The notes below the pieces were generated by a model. That model had not been told where the DNA came from, did not search any database, and was given only the letters and a program-made list of their open reading frames with translations. A stretch of 64,000 bases of DNA from Bacteriovoracia bacterium (GTDB lineage Bacteria; Bdellovibrionota; Bacteriovoracia; Bacteriovoracales; Bacteriovoracaceae), in the NCBI GenBank assembly GCA_030431635.1, contig JAUIIL010000003.1, forward strand, positions 248,001-312,000. The letters run 5' to 3'. Position numbers and translations under genes: made by a program. Shown here in pieces: positions 34,401 through 42,644 of this stretch. Positions within the stretch are counted from its first letter, which is position 1; each line of letters begins with the position of its first letter.

Positions 34401-34529
34401 TTTATTAAGGCCAAGAAAATAGCCATGAAAAGTAAATATGGTTTTTCCAAAGCAAATAAAGAGGGACTAGGCTATCAAATCTATCTTAGCTGGTTTTCAA
34501 GAAAAATACGGGGTCTTAGAATTTATTAT

Positions 34530-35102
34530 ATGAATACTAATCGACAGTTTTTTATCACAACTCTATTCATTTTGATCTTTTTTGATCATGCATATTCACA
34601 AACCTGTTCTGAAGGAAAGCATAAAGTTAGATCACATATAAGAAAAGGAAGTAAAGTTAAAGCTTATTGTAGAAAAAATCCGAAGGGTTATAAAATCTGG
34701 CATGAGTTAATAGATAATAAACAAGATAAAGCTTTTATCAAAGATAGAGAAATACAGAAGAAATGGAAGCCAGATGAGGGGGTATATCAAAAAGGTACTG
34801 TTATTTTATATGATACTGCTTTTAAAAATAATCAGATCTTAAAAGCAACGGTATACCATGAATTTTCTCATGCTCTTTGGGAAAGTTATGTTAGAGATAA
34901 GCAAAAGAAATACTTGAAAAAGTTTAATTAGGAACCTCTTGGAAGTATTTGGACTGGAAGAAATTCTAATTATGTAGAAGCTGACGGAAGTCTTTCCCCA
35001 TCCGAAGATTTCAGTAATAATGTTGAATACTATTACTTAAAACCTAATATACTAAAAAAAATCAATCCCCAAATTTATAAATGGTTGGAGAAAAACCTAT
35101 GA
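34530..35102 (+). pseudogene. exported HExxH metallopeptidase interrupted by an in-frame TAG
   Basis: From ATG 34530 the product has a Sec signal (FFITTLFILIFFDHAYSQ), a cysteine-flanked basic domain and the zinc motif HEFSH (34857-34871). A TAG at 34929-34931 stops the frame. Reading on in the same frame gives 56 more sense codons including SLSPSEDFSNNVEYYYLKP and a TGA at 35100-35102 that overlaps the next ATG as ATGA. The Glu of SEDF (35004-35006) is the expected third zinc ligand of a gluzincin. The gene therefore looks recently broken. A sequencing error or readthrough is the alternative. An upstream in-frame ATG at 34425 lacks a signal-like start. Confidence 0.75.
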
Positions 35103-35587
35103 AATTAAGTTTTATCATAATTGCGCTTTTTTTGATTTCTGCCTGTTCCACAGCTCGATTTAAGAATTACTACTTTGAAAATTCATTTCTAGGGCTAAAG
35201 AAACAAATAAGTGTAAAGGAAGTTATAGATAAATTGGGGCCACCAAGTAAGAAAATAGTGCATGAAAAATTGGGAAAAAATATTTTTGCACTAATTTACA
35301 GATCAGATGACCAAGAATATTTCGAAGGGAGGTTAACCTTCTTAATTGACTCCAACAGCGATAAGGTTGTGGAGATTAACTATATGCTGCGAAAAGAAGA
35401 AATCCAGAAAGGTATTAAATATTTTGAAGATAAGTTGGAGCAAAGGTTTAAATATAGAGAGCATTTCGAGCAAGTTGCCGATCATAGATACAGTGTTGGG
35501 ATTTATAAAGCTCAAAGATATTTAATTCGCGTAAAAGATACTGAGTCTAAGCAGTTAGAGAGTATCTCTTTAAGTTTTAGAAAATAA
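35099..35587 (+). CDS. small lipoprotein, possibly SmpA/OmlA-like
   Basis: About 162 residues from ATG 35099, behind GGAG. The signal ends in ISAC, a lipobox. The pattern ISVKEVIDKLGPPSKKIV followed by strand-like segments resembles the BamE/SmpA fold, but the similarity is weak. The ATG overlaps the TGA that ends the interrupted peptidase frame, suggesting that the two genes were once translationally coupled. They may act together as a secreted peptidase and partner; this is inference only. Confidence 0.7.
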   Translation: MKLSFIIIALFLISACSTARFKNYYFENSFLGLKKQISVKEVIDKLGPPSKKIVHEKLGKNIFALIYRSDDQEYFEGRLTFLIDSNSDKVVEINYMLRKEEIQKGIKYFEDKLEQRFKYREHFEQVADHRYSVGIYKAQRYLIRVKDTESKQLESISLSFRK

Positions 35588-35661
35588 ATATTCCCATGTT
35601 ATTTTAAAAACTTACTGCTTTTTTTATTCACTGCCTTCCGATGAAAGTCCGTTCGAGTTGA

Positions 35662-35728
35662 TTTTAAGCAAAAAAAAGCCCCGAATAATCGAGGCTTTTT
35701 TTATTTTTAATTTGGCACTCCCAAGGGG
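35662..35728. repeat. right flank repeat: tRNA-Glu 3' end plus terminator
   Basis: This segment contains the functional copy: the 3' end of tRNA-Glu (35713-35728 part) and its terminator. It shares TTTTAAGCAAAAAAAA and TCCCAAGGGG with 33552-33610. The two copies bracket about 2.1 kb. Confidence 0.55.
35671..35703 (-). terminator. bidirectional rho-independent terminator
   Basis: AGCCCCG (35677-35683) pairs with CGAGGCT (35690-35696) with one mismatch, flanked by A-runs and T-runs on both sides. On the minus strand it ends the tRNA-Lys/tRNA-Glu transcript; on the plus strand it could end the lipoprotein gene. Confidence 0.8.
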
Positions 35729-35790
35729 ATTTGAACCCCTGTTACCGCCGTGAAAAGGCGATGTCCTAGGCCGGGCTAGACGATGGGAGC
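35713..35790 (-). tRNA. tRNA-Glu (anticodon TTC)
   Basis: On the minus strand a 78-nt tRNA including an encoded CCA. The acceptor GCTCCCA pairs with TGGGAGT (one G-T), the anticodon loop is CTTTTCA with anticodon TTC, and the T-arm is AGGGG TTCAAAT CCCCT. It is the second tRNA of a two-gene operon and its 3' end is echoed at the far side of the islet. Confidence 0.95.
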
Positions 35791-35821
35791 AAACCGTAAT
35801 TCGTCTAAAGTTATTATTTGA

Positions 35822-35898
35822 TGGTGATCCGCCTGTGACTCGAACACAGGACCCTCTCCTTAAAAGGGAGATGCTCTAACCAACTGAGCTAGCGGACC
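35822..35898 (-). tRNA. tRNA-Lys (anticodon TTT)
   Basis: A 77-nt tRNA on the minus strand with encoded CCA. The acceptor GGTCCGC pairs with GCGGATC (one G-T), the D-arm is AGCTCAGTTGGTTAGAGC, the loop CTTTTAA gives anticodon TTT, and the T-arm CTGTG TTCGAGT CACAG is intact. First gene of the tRNA-Lys/tRNA-Glu operon. Confidence 0.95.
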
Positions 35899-35922
35899 AG
35901 TCCGATCAAATAATGAAACCTA

Positions 35923-35951
35923 AAATTAATGATTCTTGAAAGTTATGTCAA
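35923..35951 (-). promoter_or_regulatory. sigma-70-type promoter of the tRNA operon
   Basis: On the minus strand a consensus TTGACA (35946-35951) is separated by exactly 17 nt from TAATTT (35923-35928), placing the start point roughly 15-20 nt before tRNA-Lys. Confidence 0.7.
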
Positions 35952-36018
35952 CAAAAAGAAAGAGGGTTTTGGAGGAAATCCTTGAAGTTTATGAACTATT
36001 GCATTATCTTCATGCCCA

Positions 36019-37326
36019 ATGAACGAGCTTAGAGAACATAAGACTAAACAAAAAACAGTGGCTTTCCATACCATGGGATGTCGGTTGAATTTCTCTGAAA
36101 GTGGTTCCATTTCAGAAGGTTTTGTGAAAAGGGGCTATCAGATAGTTGATTTTGGCCAAAGGGCCGATGTGGTTTTCATTAATACTTGCACAGTCACTGA
36201 TGGAGCCGATTCAACCTGTAGAAACCTTATTAGAAAGGCCTATAAGAGCTCTCCTGAAGGGAGAATTGTCGTTGCTGGCTGCTATGCTCAAATGGAAGCT
36301 CCTAAGATTCAAAAGATGACTGGAGTGGATTTAATTCTTGGGACCTCTGAGAAGTACAAAGTCTTTGATTATCTGGCTGAAGAAGAAGGAAATCTGGTTA
36401 AAATCGATAAAACGAATGAATTTTGGGGAGCAGCAACAACAACAGCGGATTCCCATACGAGAGCTTTTCTTAAAATTCAAGATGGCTGCAATTATATTTG
36501 TTCTTTTTGTATTATTCCTCAAGCCAGAGGGCGCTCAAGGACAATAGGTATTAAGGAAGCTGTTAAGCTTGCTCAAAACCTTGTTGAGGATGGTTTTAAA
36601 GAAATAGTGCTCACTGGAGTAAATATTGGAGAGTATGAAAGCACAAGTGGTCAAAAGCTCTCTGATTTAGTGAAAGAAATCATTCAAATTCCTGGTTTAA
36701 AAAGGCTGAGACTCTCATCAGTTGAACCCAATACTCTTAACGATGAGTTGTTATCTTTACTAGAAAATTCTTCTAAGGCCATGGATCATTTTCATATTCC
36801 TCTGCAGAGCGGTTCTGATGAAATTTTAAAATCAATGCGCAGAAAATATGACGTTGCTTTTTATAGAGAGCTTATTCATAAAATAAAAAGAAAGTTTCCT
36901 CATGCAGCTTTTGGGGCCGATATAATTGTGGGATATCCAGGAGAGAGTGAGAAGCAATTTAATGAGACCTATGAGCTTTTAAAAGAGCTCCCTATCACTC
37001 ACTTTCATGTTTTTCCTTTTTCTAAAAGACAAAAAACAACAGCAGCGAAACTTCCAGAACAAATTCAAGGCCATGAGAAAAAAAGAAGAGTAAAAAAAAT
37101 GATAGAGCTTGGAGAAGAGAAGCTCGCAGAGTTTTCACAGTCAATGCTTGGTGAGAGTTTTGAAGTTCTCTTTGAGAAGAAAAACCGAGAGGGTTACTTC
37201 TCTGGTTATACGTCAAATTATCTTAGAGTTTATGTTCCAAGCAAAGAAGAGTTAAAAAACAAAATAAGAAAGGTAAAGCTAACTGATTGGAGAGAAGGAA
37301 AGCTTTACGGCGAAATTATTTACTGA
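36019..37326 (+). CDS. mtaB: tRNA t6A37 methylthiotransferase MtaB
   Basis: A 435-residue methylthiotransferase that converts t6A37 to ms2t6A37 in tRNAs reading ANN codons. The N-terminal UPF0004 domain has TMGCRLNFSE, FINTCTVT and VVAGCYAQ, giving three cluster cysteines. The radical SAM motif CNYICSFC is near residue 157, followed by RGRSRT. A TRAM-like tail lies at the C-terminus (about 375-435). CRLNF rather than CQMN identifies the MtaB branch rather than MiaB. The 3' end overlaps purA by 7 nt. Confidence 0.95.
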   Translation: MNELREHKTKQKTVAFHTMGCRLNFSESGSISEGFVKRGYQIVDFGQRADVVFINTCTVTDGADSTCRNLIRKAYKSSPEGRIVVAGCYAQMEAPKIQKMTGVDLILGTSEKYKVFDYLAEEEGNLVKIDKTNEFWGAATTTADSHTRAFLKIQDGCNYICSFCIIPQARGRSRTIGIKEAVKLAQNLVEDGFKEIVLTGVNIGEYESTSGQKLSDLVKEIIQIPGLKRLRLSSVEPNTLNDELLSLLENSSKAMDHFHIPLQSGSDEILKSMRRKYDVAFYRELIHKIKRKFPHAAFGADIIVGYPGESEKQFNETYELLKELPITHFHVFPFSKRQKTTAAKLPEQIQGHEKKRRVKKMIELGEEKLAEFSQSMLGESFEVLFEKKNREGYFSGYTSNYLRVYVPSKEELKNKIRKVKLTDWREGKLYGEIIY

Positions 37327-38591
37327 AAATACTCTTTTCTAAATTGAACCTGACTTCTTTCTGGTCCATAGGCAATGATTCCCACTGGAATTCCAAGTTC
37401 TTGCTCGATGTAACTGACATAAGAGTTGAGTTTGTCACTTAGTTCCTTTGAAGAAAAGTCGTCGTGAAAAACATCAAAACTTTTGTAAAGTGGAGTTACT
37501 TTTTCAAGCTCAATACCAGGGTAAGCACAGTCAAAAGTTTTTCCTTCATATTCATAAGCGTAGCAGACTTTTAATTCATCAATACCACTTAGAATATCGA
37601 CCTTTGTTAAACAGATAGAACTAATTTGTGAGGCTTTAACAGCATATTTAAGTAATGGAAGATCAAGCCAACCACAACGTCTTTTTCTTCCCGTTGTTGC
37701 CCCAAACTCATGGCCTTTTCTGCCAATAGTCTCTCCTATTTCATCAAAAAGCTCAGTCGGGAAAGGTCCTTCACCGACTCTCGTCGTATAGGCCTTTGCA
37801 ACACCAATTACTTCGTCAATTTTTCCTGAAGGATTCCCAGCTCCTGTGAAAATTCCACCCGCAGCAGTAGATGAAGAAGTAACATAGGGGTAAGAGCCAT
37901 AATCAATATCAAGAAGAATTCCTTGGGCCCCTTCGAAAAGAATTTTTTCTCCTCTGCTGTGAGCTTGTTCCAGTAGATTAAAGGTATCACACAGAAAAGG
38001 TTCTACAATCTTACCAAGTTCAAATAAACGGTTAGCTTCTTCTTCAATAGAAGGAAAATCATTTTGATAAAACTTTTGAAAAAGAACTTCCTTCTCTTCC
38101 ATCGATCTCTTAAGTTTTTGAATCAAAATTTCTTTATTGAGTAAATCTTTAAGCTTAATTCCTCGTCGGGATATTTTGTCCTCGTAAGCAGGTCCAATTC
38201 CTTTGCAGGTTGTTCCTATTTTCAGGTCTGATTTTCCCTCACGAGCAGCATCTATAATTTTATGATAGCTTGTAATCACGCTGCAGTTGGAAGAGAGCTT
38301 GAGGTTTTTATTTGTGACTTCAACATGTTTTCTTACTTCAATTAATTCTTCTTGGAAGGCCACAGGATCAAAAACCACTCCATGGGCCACGACGGAAACA
38401 CATTTTTCATGAAGAATTCCTGAAGGAATAAGATGGAGGATAATCTTTTTCTCTCCAACAATGATAGTGTGACCAGCGTTGTTTCCACCTTGATAACGAA
38501 CAACATAGTTTGCTTGTTGTCCAAGATAGTCTGTTATTTTTCCTTTTCCTTCATCTCCCCATTGGGCCCCAATAATTGCAACTGATTTCAT
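37320..38591 (-). CDS. purA: adenylosuccinate synthetase
   Basis: A 423-residue PurA, which joins aspartate to IMP using GTP in AMP synthesis. The N-terminal GAQWGDEGKGKITDYL loop, QGGNNAGHT, the catalytic His region, GIGPAYEDK, FEGAQG and TTGRKRRCGWLDL are all present. Length and motif order are normal. The ATG overlaps the serA stop by one base, so purA is coupled downstream of serA. Confidence 0.97.
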   Translation of the reverse strand: MKSVAIIGAQWGDEGKGKITDYLGQQANYVVRYQGGNNAGHTIIVGEKKIILHLIPSGILHEKCVSVVAHGVVFDPVAFQEELIEVRKHVEVTNKNLKLSSNCSVITSYHKIIDAAREGKSDLKIGTTCKGIGPAYEDKISRRGIKLKDLLNKEILIQKLKRSMEEKEVLFQKFYQNDFPSIEEEANRLFELGKIVEPFLCDTFNLLEQAHSRGEKILFEGAQGILLDIDYGSYPYVTSSSTAAGGIFTGAGNPSGKIDEVIGVAKAYTTRVGEGPFPTELFDEIGETIGRKGHEFGATTGRKRRCGWLDLPLLKYAVKASQISSICLTKVDILSGIDELKVCYAYEYEGKTFDCAYPGIELEKVTPLYKSFDVFHDDFSSKELSDKLNSYVSYIEQELGIPVGIIAYGPERSQVQFRKEYFQ

Positions 38592-39538
38592 TAGTGTCTA
38601 ACCTCATTTAATAGGTTGCTATTGAGAAAAAACTCTTTTACTTGATGAATGGCCATCTCTCCAACTCTGAACTGAGCTTCTTGAGTACTTCCACCTAAGT
38701 GAGGGGTCAATACAATATTTTGAAGTTCGCGTAGGGGAGAGTTATTTTCAAGAGGTTCTGAAGCAAAAACATCAAAACCAGCACCTCTGATTTTTTTCTC
38801 TTTCAGAACTTGGTAGAGAGCTTGTTCGTCAACGATTTTTCCTCTGGCTGCATTGATAAGAATTCCAGTTGGCTTCATTTTAGAAAGTAGGTTTTCATTG
38901 ACAATATTTTTTGTTGCTTCAATTAGAGGAACGTGAATAGAGATAATATCTGATTGAGAGAAAAGATCTTCTAATTTATCAACCTTTGTTGCAGTAGAAG
39001 TTGAGCGACTAACGAGAGGATCAAAGAAGAGAGTGTTGGTTTCAAAACCTGATATTCTTTTGGCCACAATTTGACCAATTCTTCCAAACCCAACAATGCC
39101 AACTGTTTTTTTCCAAAGCTCATTCCCAGTGAATGCAGCTTTCTCCCATTTTCCTTCTTTCATTGATTGGTTGGCCCACGCCGTTTTTCTAAGGACAGTT
39201 AGCATAAGAGCGACTGCGTGTTCTCCTGCTGAGTTATTGTTGGCCCCAGGTGTATTAGAAACCTTAATTCCTTTTTCTTTACAATAAGCCTTGTCAATAT
39301 TATCAGTCCCTTCGCCGGCCCTAATGACATATCTAAGTTTTGGAGCCGAGTCGATAAGCTCTTTCGTCACGTTGGTGGCCGAGCGAATAATAAGCCCTTC
39401 AACATCTGGAAGAAGGTTTTTTAAACTTTCTTGAGAAATTTTCGCTTCAGGGTGAACATTAAGCTGATCAATTTTACAAAGATCGTTAAAAAGACCTTTA
39501 TCCATTCCATCAGAGACAACAATAAAAGGTTTTGACAT
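38591..39538 (-). CDS. serA: D-3-phosphoglycerate dehydrogenase family protein
   Basis: A 315-residue D-2-hydroxyacid dehydrogenase. The Rossmann motif GFGRIGQIVAKR, the arginine block INAARGKIVDEQAL and the catalytic His in PHLGGST are visible. The N-terminal fold RSATNVTKELIDSAPKLRYVIRAGEGTDNID is that of SerA. It lacks a C-terminal ACT domain, so serine feedback of the E. coli kind is not expected. AGGAG lies before the ATG. It is the first gene of serA-purA; a strong terminator lies upstream, ending the preceding minus-strand gene. Confidence 0.88.
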   Translation of the reverse strand: MSKPFIVVSDGMDKGLFNDLCKIDQLNVHPEAKISQESLKNLLPDVEGLIIRSATNVTKELIDSAPKLRYVIRAGEGTDNIDKAYCKEKGIKVSNTPGANNNSAGEHAVALMLTVLRKTAWANQSMKEGKWEKAAFTGNELWKKTVGIVGFGRIGQIVAKRISGFETNTLFFDPLVSRSTSTATKVDKLEDLFSQSDIISIHVPLIEATKNIVNENLLSKMKPTGILINAARGKIVDEQALYQVLKEKKIRGAGFDVFASEPLENNSPLRELQNIVLTPHLGGSTQEAQFRVGEMAIHQVKEFFLNSNLLNEVRH

Positions 39539-39597
39539 GTGGGGGCTCCTGGCGGTGTTTGTGTTAAGACAGGGGCATTATAGATTGTTCGGTATAT

Positions 39598-39624
39598 ATA
39601 GAAAAGGGCCCCATAATGGGGCCC
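39598..39624 (-). terminator. rho-independent terminator
   Basis: GGGCCCC (39606-39612) and GGGGCCC (39618-39624) form a perfect 7-bp stem with a 5-nt loop, and on the minus strand a TTTTC tract follows. It lies 25 nt past the stop of the small gene at 39650 and insulates it from serA. Confidence 0.8.
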
Positions 39625-39649
39625 GGCTGGAAGTAGTTGACACACGTAA

Positions 39650-40006
39650 TTAGGCGATGGAGCGAAGTTGAAGATTCATTTGTAGTGAATCGAGGGTGTG
39701 TTGAAATTCACTTAAAGTTGGGAGATTTCCAAAATGCGTGTTCTCGTGCATGTTTTTTGAGATGAAGTCATACGCTTCAATTGGAGTGGATTTGTCACAT
39801 CCTTTTAAGAAAGCTCTCCAGTTGGTTGTTCCATGCTTTTTGTAGCTTTCAAAAAGGGATTTAATGAGTTCATCCTTGGATTTGACTCCGACTCCGAGAA
39901 CATTTCCACACTCATCCAATTCAAGAAACCAGATTCGATACTGGCTTTGATTGTTTGGGTGTTTCTTAGTCTCCACTGCGACAGCAAGATTGGTTTTTCT
40001 GGTCAT
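39650..40006 (-). CDS. small cytoplasmic protein of unknown function
   Basis: About 118 residues from ATG 40006. AAGGAGG with 5-nt spacing makes this start far better than the ATG at 40102. The protein begins MTRKTNLAVAVETKK, has no signal peptide or membrane segment, and contains WRAFLKGCDKSTPIEAYDF. No family recognised. It has its own strong terminator and a very strong ribosome site, so it is probably well expressed. Confidence 0.7.
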   Translation of the reverse strand: MTRKTNLAVAVETKKHPNNQSQYRIWFLELDECGNVLGVGVKSKDELIKSLFESYKKHGTTNWRAFLKGCDKSTPIEAYDFISKNMHENTHFGNLPTLSEFQHTLDSLQMNLQLRSIA

Positions 40007-40487
40007 AGCGGCCTCCTTACCTCTATCTCGAGTTTGTTTTCCGAACATCCTATTCTGGGAAACATTGTGTTGTGTGTTTTTACATGGTGTTTTCTTATTC
40101 ATCCTGAGAAGAAAACTTATCCATGAGCTTCCTGCTAATTAAATGATAAAAACACAAAACACGCTCTGGCACGTGTTTTTAGCTTACAAAGACTTCGCAT
40201 TTAATTAAGTTTTCTTAACATAAAATGGCACCACCAAGAGTCAAAATCACACTGACTAGAAAGCTCGGAAATATAATTTATTGATATCATTAACATTTAT
40301 TTAGGCCATGGGTCCAATAAAAACTTACTTCTAATTATTAGATGGCCTTCGCATTGTGCTATTTAACCTATAGATGTAAGTTTTTATTTGAAAAACTCTT
40401 TCCCCTTATCTGGTGGGCCGTTGCAAGGTGTAAGGATTTTTTAGGCCTCTGTTAAGTATTTAAGGAGAGCTTTGATATAACATCAAT
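40007..40487. other. long intergenic gap, about 480 bp
   Basis: No open frame with a ribosome site is seen in this gap. It holds the 5' leader of the small minus-strand gene, an inverted repeat AAAACACG (40156-40163) / CGTGTTTT (40172-40179), and the long hairpin at 40316-40388. The rest is AT-rich without recognisable features. Confidence 0.5.
40316..40388. repeat. 73-nt hairpin with 13-bp perfect stem
   Basis: AATAAAAACTTAC (40316-40328) is the exact reverse complement of GTAAGTTTTTATT (40376-40388). After one T-T mismatch, TCTA (40330-40333) pairs with TAGA (40371-40374), leaving a loop of about 37 nt. It has no gene nearby to terminate. It could be a structured RNA, a small mobile-element relic, or a palindromic unit. 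Confidence 0.6.
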
Positions 40488-40517
40488 AAAAAAGCCTCAC
40501 TTATGTGAGGCTTTTTT
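40488..40517 (-). terminator. rho-independent terminator of hppA
   Basis: AAAAAAGCCTCAC (40488-40500) and GTGAGGCTTTTTT (40505-40517) are a perfect 13-bp stem with a TTAT loop. It lies 20 nt past the hppA stop and has T-runs on both strands. Confidence 0.9.
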
Positions 40518-40537
40518 ATAAAAAATGATTTCTTTTT

Positions 40538-42544
40538 TTAAGAAAGTAGTGGCGCTATAACAAGAGCAACAATACTCATAAGCTTCACTAGGATGTTCAT
40601 TGCTGGACCAGAAGTATCTTTAAATGGGTCACCAACAGTATCACCTGTAACGGCTGCTTTATGTGCTTCCCCACCTTTAGATTCACCTTCAACGTGACCT
40701 TGTTCAATCGCTTTCTTAGCGTTATCCCAAGCACCACCAGCGTTGGCCATAAAAAGAGCAAGAAGTACACCAGTAACAGTTGCACCAGCAAGCATACCAC
40801 CAAGAGCTTCTTTACCTAGAATAAAGCCAACAGCAATTGGTGAAATAACTGCGATAAGTCCAGGCATGAGCATTTCTTTAAGAGCAGCAGTCGTTGCAAT
40901 AGCAACACATTTCTGAGTATCAGGTTTACCTGTCCCTTCCATAATTCCTGGGATTTCTCTAAATTGTCTTCTTACTTCTTCAACCATTTGTTGAGCAGCT
41001 GTTCCAACGGAGTTCATTGTGTTGGCTCCAACAAAGAAAGGAAGAATTCCTCCAATAAATAATCCAATAACAACAACTGGAGTCATTAAGTTAATGGAAG
41101 TTAAGTCAACTGCAGTTGCATAAGCAGAGAACATAGCAAGTGCTGTTAGAGCCGCTGAACCAATAGCAAACCCTTTTCCAATCGCGGCTGTAGTGTTTCC
41201 AAGAGAATCAAGTCCATCAGTAATAGCACGAACTTCAGAACCAAGATGACTCATTTCTGCAATCCCACCAGCGTTATCTGAAATTGGGCCGTAAGCATCA
41301 ACAGTCATTGTGATCCCAACTGTTGCAAGCATTCCTACAGCAGCAATCCCGATTCCATAAAGACCAGCAAAATGGTTAGAGAAATAAATTCCAGCACAAA
41401 TGACAAGGATTGGAGCGATACATGAGTACATTCCAACAGCTAAACCTGCGATGATGTTAGTAGCAGGTCCTGTCTTACCAGCTTGAGCGACCTTGATAAC
41501 TGGAGCGAAATCTCCAGAAGTATAATATTCGGTAATAATACCAATTAAGAAACCAGATAGAGAACCAATAACCATTGCATAGAAAGGTCCTAAAGCATAA
41601 GGGAAAACAGTAAAGTTCATAGAATCAATAACAAAGTATGAACCAACGAACATAATAATGAAGCTGATTACTGGAGTCCATCTCAAGGCTTGAGCTGGGT
41701 CCCAACTTTTCAAAACATTCATTGCTGAAATTCCAATAACGGATGAAATAAGGCCGATGGCCACAATGATAATAGGAAGAATAATTGGAGCACTTGAAAC
41801 AGTTGCGTAAGTTGAACCAATAAACATTGTCGCGATAACAGAACCTACATAAGATTCAAAAATATCAGCTCCCATTCCTGCAGTATCACCAACATTGTCC
41901 CCAACATTGTCTGCAATAGTTGCTGGGTTTCTCGGGTCGTCTTCAGGAATTCCTGCTTCAACTTTTCCAACAAGGTCAGCACCAACGTCAGCTGCTTTTG
42001 TATAAATCCCTCCACCAACTCTCGCAAAAAGAGCGATAGAAGAAGCGCCCATAGCAAAACCGTTAAGAGCTTCAATTGTTGTTGAGTCAGTTAAATACTT
42101 ATAAGCAACGGCTACACCGATAAGACCAAGTGAAGCAACTGTCATTCCCATAACTGAACCACCAAAGAAAGCAACGGAAAGTGCTTTGGCTTGTCCTGAT
42201 TGAGAAGCAGCTTCTGCTGTTCTTACGTTAGCTTTTGTAGCAGCTTTCATTCCAATATAACCACAAAACATAGAAGTAGTTGCACCAAGAAGATAGCAAA
42301 TAGCTGTGTTTGTTCCTAGTTTCCAAGCGAGAAGAGTTGCGATGATAGCAAGGAAAACGACTAGAATTGAGTACTCTTTTTTAAGAAAAGTCATAGACCC
42401 TGACTCAATCAACCCACTAATCTCTGTCATAGTGGCGTTTCCTGCTGGTTGCTTCTTAACCCAAAAATAAGTTGAGACAGCAAAAAGAAATCCCGCGAAC
42501 CCGATCAATGGACTGTACGAGAAAAAACTTAGCGATGCTTCCAT
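40538..42544 (-). CDS. hppA: membrane-bound ion-pumping pyrophosphatase, K+-dependent type
   Basis: About 668 residues from ATG 42544, behind AGGAG (8-nt spacing); the ATG at 42595 lacks one. It has the usual 16 or so hydrophobic helices. Signatures include [11 protein letters not shown] (pyrophosphate site) and [26 protein letters not shown] has Ala where K+-independent enzymes have Lys, so it should need K+. The FESY segment places the semi-conserved Glu where sodium-pumping enzymes carry it. It couples PPi hydrolysis to ion export across the inner membrane. A 13-bp-stem terminator follows. Confidence 0.93.
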   Translation of the reverse strand: MEASLSFFSYSPLIGFAGFLFAVSTYFWVKKQPAGNATMTEISGLIESGSMTFLKKEYSILVVFLAIIATLLAWKLGTNTAICYLLGATTSMFCGYIGMKAATKANVRTAEAASQSGQAKALSVAFFGGSVMGMTVASLGLIGVAVAYKYLTDSTTIEALNGFAMGASSIALFARVGGGIYTKAADVGADLVGKVEAGIPEDDPRNPATIADNVGDNVGDTAGMGADIFESYVGSVIATMFIGSTYATVSSAPIILPIIIVAIGLISSVIGISAMNVLKSWDPAQALRWTPVISFIIMFVGSYFVIDSMNFTVFPYALGPFYAMVIGSLSGFLIGIITEYYTSGDFAPVIKVAQAGKTGPATNIIAGLAVGMYSCIAPILVICAGIYFSNHFAGLYGIGIAAVGMLATVGITMTVDAYGPISDNAGGIAEMSHLGSEVRAITDGLDSLGNTTAAIGKGFAIGSAALTALAMFSAYATAVDLTSINLMTPVVVIGLFIGGILPFFVGANTMNSVGTAAQQMVEEVRRQFREIPGIMEGTGKPDTQKCVAIATTAALKEMLMPGLIAVISPIAVGFILGKEALGGMLAGATVTGVLLALFMANAGGAWDNAKKAIEQGHVEGESKGGEAHKAAVTGDTVGDPFKDTSGPAMNILVKLMSIVALVIAPLLS

Positions 42545-42644
42545 TAGAATTGCTCCTGTATTGAATTTTTCTGTTGTATTAAGGAGATTTAGCATAGACT
42601 AAACACAGCGTAAATTTTTTATTTCAAAGAAAAAGGTTTATTTT

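Noticed and set aside
34425-34529. Longer N-terminus for the interrupted metallopeptidase
   Set aside because: The extra 35 residues would precede and hide the Sec signal that begins at 34530.
35099-35587. Calling this lipoprotein BamE
   Set aside because: Only a short helix-strand pattern is similar; key BamE residues could not be identified and the context is an accessory islet.
40156-40179. Inverted repeat AAAACACG/CGTGTTTT that looks like a terminator
   Set aside because: No plus-strand gene precedes it and the stem is AT-rich and short; left as part of the intergenic description.
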